DNA from: a virus
IMG/VR virus record: IMGVR_UViG_3300025065_000030
Coordinates: 1-29,974 of that record
Length of the DNA stretch: 29,974 nucleotides
Strand: one strand, 5' to 3'
Position 1 is the stretch's first letter, and the number at the start of each line of letters is the position of its first letter. Made by a program: the position numbers and the translations under genes. Below the pieces are notes generated by a model. That model worked only from the letters and a program-made list of their open reading frames with translations. It did no database searches and was not told the origin of the DNA. Positions 28,801 to 29,974 of this stretch are shown piece by piece.

Positions 28801-29925
28801 GATTTACGAGAGCGGCTTGCGGCACAAAATGAAGAATTAGAAGGAATGGAAGTTGGCACGAAAGAATATGCGAAGCTGAGAAAGGAGATTACTGAAACTG
28901 AAGGACTTATTGCTAGGCAGATAGAAAACATCGCCTTATATTCTGATGACCTTGAGGGATTAGGGATTATTGCCGTAGATACTTTCCAAGGAATGAGAAA
29001 CGAAGGAGTGCCTTGGACTGAAGCCGTAGAGGCTATGAAAGATCCCTTAATAGCACTGAGAGACAAATATGAAGAGTTAGGCTTAGAGTCAGACGGGACT
29101 CTTGAGAAATTATTTGAAATCGTAGAGGCCACAGAAAAACATGGAGAGCTTTTCGAGGCGATAGACGCAAATAAAGAAATAATCGAAGCACTCGGTATGG
29201 CAGGTGCTTTGACCCAAGAATCGCTGGAAGTTTTAGGCAGAAATGCAGTCAAAAGTTTCGAAGACCTAACCGCAGCAGGAGTAGACAGCGATATTGCTTT
29301 ACAGGCGCTTGCCCCTAGTTTACAAGATTTGGTTAATTATGCCGATGCTTACGGACTTGAGTTAGACGATGCTACGCAAGCGCTCGTTGACCAGGCAAGA
29401 GAGGCCGGACACGTAGTTGATGCACAAGAGGACATAGGGAAAGTAACAGAAGACATCAGAGACGCCGTTGTTGAGATGAAGGATGCGATTCTTGAGTTTT
29501 TAGACGCCTTAAAAGAGCCGATGGCAGCAACAGTTGATTTTAAATATGAAATACCGGACTTCGAGGCGGAAATAGGAGACCTTAAAATCCCAGTAGATTT
29601 TGAGCCAAGAGACGGAACTGACACAACTTTCGTCTCACCTACTATCCCAGAGCTTCAGGAAGGGGGGATAGTAATGAGAGAGACGCTGGCCAGGATAGGT
29701 GAAGTTCCCGAAGCCGTAATCCCTCTGCATAAGTTAGGTCAGGAAGGACTTGGGGGTCTCGGTGGCGGGACAAAAATAGAGATGAATAATACAATCTATG
29801 CTATGGACAGTGAAGATGTTTATCATTTTATGGAGCAAAAAGCCGCTCCCGCATTGGTCAAGCTCATAGAGGGGAATGTAAGCGGGATAACCAAAGCGAT
29901 TAAGGAAGAGACGGAGGCATATTGA
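25834..29925 (+). CDS. Tail tape measure protein
   Basis: 1363 residues, by far the longest gene in the window. N-terminal TP901-type core: GRLFAIIGADTSEWDRKMKG, LTLPILAIGGAAVKMGADFE, then QVARDMGKATVFSAKEAADA and MYYMASAGWKANDMAKAIKP, and SMTYIGPLAKSLGYSIEGTT (up to about 300). Hydrophobic segments at about 375-425 (VKVAALAAALGPLLLVFSKL and LVALASPVGIVVAALALLAI) may span the membrane during DNA ejection. The rest is long coiled-coil helices with Glu/Lys repeats, a second hydrophobic stretch (NIAALAKYIVSN, AFAAVAAYVSVNLV) and a Gly-rich end. It sets tail length: at about 1.5 angstrom per residue, roughly 0.2 micrometre. The part after about 28060 looks more AT-rich than the first half. Confidence 0.9.
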   Translation: MATSIGRLFAIIGADTSEWDRKMKGLSQSAGKLGKSLTMKLTLPILAIGGAAVKMGADFEQAMVNAKAVSGATAEEFVMMEQVARDMGKATVFSAKEAADAMYYMASAGWKANDMAKAIKPTLDLAAATQSELAFTTNAVVASLNQFQLGSEGAERVTNVFAAAIGNSQATLEKLKISMTYIGPLAKSLGYSIEGTTATLMSLYNAGYEASTAGTALRMSFAKLMEGSQKTREGLKMIGLALEDVNPKFNTQEQIIRKLENAGMGAAEAIKIFGVRSGPAMVALVGQGSNAIAEFEEKITDTTAASDMAEMQVDTLKGSFKLLKSIVTEVAIQFSKILGPALKDLIDNKIRPAIEKFSEMAKWKKELIVKVAALAAALGPLLLVFSKLTGVIAAMPGLLVALASPVGIVVAALALLAITIGKVKRGIDDMTGKTWRKSIKAMNDAEAQLKSHEVGYREFLVAVKDMGKEADSFWEKFLLNKSDAAKTIQQLKDGEIKGSKEVVAVYMQMAKEAEKRAEAEKKAMEDISRFAMIEAKDKKSLEVATIALAQAQEALIGTEEDWGLALGAVQDALSSKYRVTSEVSDQLKALEARLKTLIAREKERREGLSKDVALQEEYVKFYNLEVGLTLDQQAERIQWLTKYQEWLNDQLRDGKIELEAYAKAMDGVNREMATLTEKIVDTTIPAAKDFGDMIVWTGDQFDTLPAKAEIATGEMSTSWKTTATEMGEDWEAATSEMVTEWTNTIADIILKNEDLATAFNELGKAGLEIFVDMFAKIVADFTVELIKPLMKVFGELFKSMAINIAALAKYIVSNPAGMKMAFAAVAAYVSVNLVKTILSGLGIIRTGYDEAGKAILENLEEIRAAGGFILEQIEKSQLSKLWPKDEDTKTSAQIYKDAIESIITQFKHLDEGGIYSKDRLIENFEAMVGAAEELGITGSAEMAMIVLKMKELGVESESLSNFIIKQFERIPEPLTTLIDVIPSVGDSVEDLRERLAAQNEELEGMEVGTKEYAKLRKEITETEGLIARQIENIALYSDDLEGLGIIAVDTFQGMRNEGVPWTEAVEAMKDPLIALRDKYEELGLESDGTLEKLFEIVEATEKHGELFEAIDANKEIIEALGMAGALTQESLEVLGRNAVKSFEDLTAAGVDSDIALQALAPSLQDLVNYADAYGLELDDATQALVDQAREAGHVVDAQEDIGKVTEDIRDAVVEMKDAILEFLDALKEPMAATVDFKYEIPDFEAEIGDLKIPVDFEPRDGTDTTFVSPTIPELQEGGIVMRETLARIGEVPEAVIPLHKLGQEGLGGLGGGTKIEMNNTIYAMDSEDVYHFMEQKAAPALVKLIEGNVSGITKAIKEETEAY

Positions 29926-29928
29926 TCA

Positions 29929-29974
29929 ATGGCAAACGAAACCTATTATTTATTTAACGATTATTTTAAGGACA
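29929..29974 (+). CDS. Start of the next tail gene (partial)
   Basis: ATG 29929 follows the tape measure stop by three bases, with GGAGG (29913-29917) 11 bases upstream, and is open to the window end. Only 15 residues are visible (MANETYYLFNDYFKD). By synteny this should be a distal tail or baseplate-hub protein, but the visible residues do not show it. Confidence 0.5.
   Translation, partial: MANETYYLFNDYFKD

Noticed and set aside
28509-29252. 247-residue minus-strand ORF opposite the tape measure gene
   Set aside because: Low-complexity Ser-rich translation without motifs, unlike the nested endonuclease, which has aligned Cys modules and catalytic residues.

Overview
The window is part of the genome of a tailed double-stranded DNA bacteriophage, or a prophage of one. 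It carries a complete HK97-type head module and a siphovirus-type tail module in standard order: small terminase, large terminase, portal, MuF-like protein, prohead protease, major capsid protein, head-tail connectors, tail terminator, tail tube, tail assembly chaperone with a -1 frameshift, and tape measure. No tail sheath gene lies between tail terminator and tail tube, so a non-contractile tail is most likely. AGGAGG-type ribosome binding sites, TTG/GTG starts, ATGA stop-start overlaps and sigma70-like promoters point to a bacterial host. The host cannot be named. AGA/AGG arginine and ATA isoleucine codons are frequent. No integrase, tRNA, rRNA or CRISPR array was seen. Every gene but one is on the + strand.

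Layout. 1-3676: short tightly packed accessory genes, including a RusA-like Holliday junction resolvase, a PD-(D/E)XK-type nuclease, three small membrane proteins (one holin-like) and a zinc-binding protein. 3673-5114: a ParB-fold protein coupled to a GT-A glycosyltransferase resembling those of phage DNA hypermodification operons. 5111-7824: two promoters with exact TTGACA -35 boxes, a stand-alone RarA/MgsA C-terminal domain protein and small unknown genes. 7821-16684: packaging and head genes. 16697-22775: head accessory proteins, head-tail connectors and tail terminator. 22772-24580: an AT-rich cassette of a membrane peptide, a sulfotransferase-like protein and a family 2 glycosyltransferase, inserted between tail terminator and tail tube. 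24598-end: tail tube, tail chaperones, tape measure and the start of the next tail gene.

The outstanding feature is in the MuF-like gene (11288-13444). Its reading frame is interrupted by a 383-residue intein (12116-13264) with all splicing blocks intact. Where an intein normally carries its homing endonuclease domain in frame, this one carries a separate endonuclease gene on the opposite strand (12350-13153, minus). That gene encodes five CxxC...CxxxC zinc modules followed by a Vsr-like (EDxHD) nuclease domain. The two frames overlap codon on codon for 268 codons, so the endonuclease gene must avoid TTA, CTA and TCA codons throughout to keep the intein open. This is an antisense, dual-coding intein-homing endonuclease arrangement that I do not recognise as described.

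Other points for a second look are a terminator followed by a potentially structured RNA just before the major capsid gene, two related domains inserted into the head-tail connector, several slip sites in the tail chaperone gene, and a large hairpin that coincides with a 25-codon ORF.
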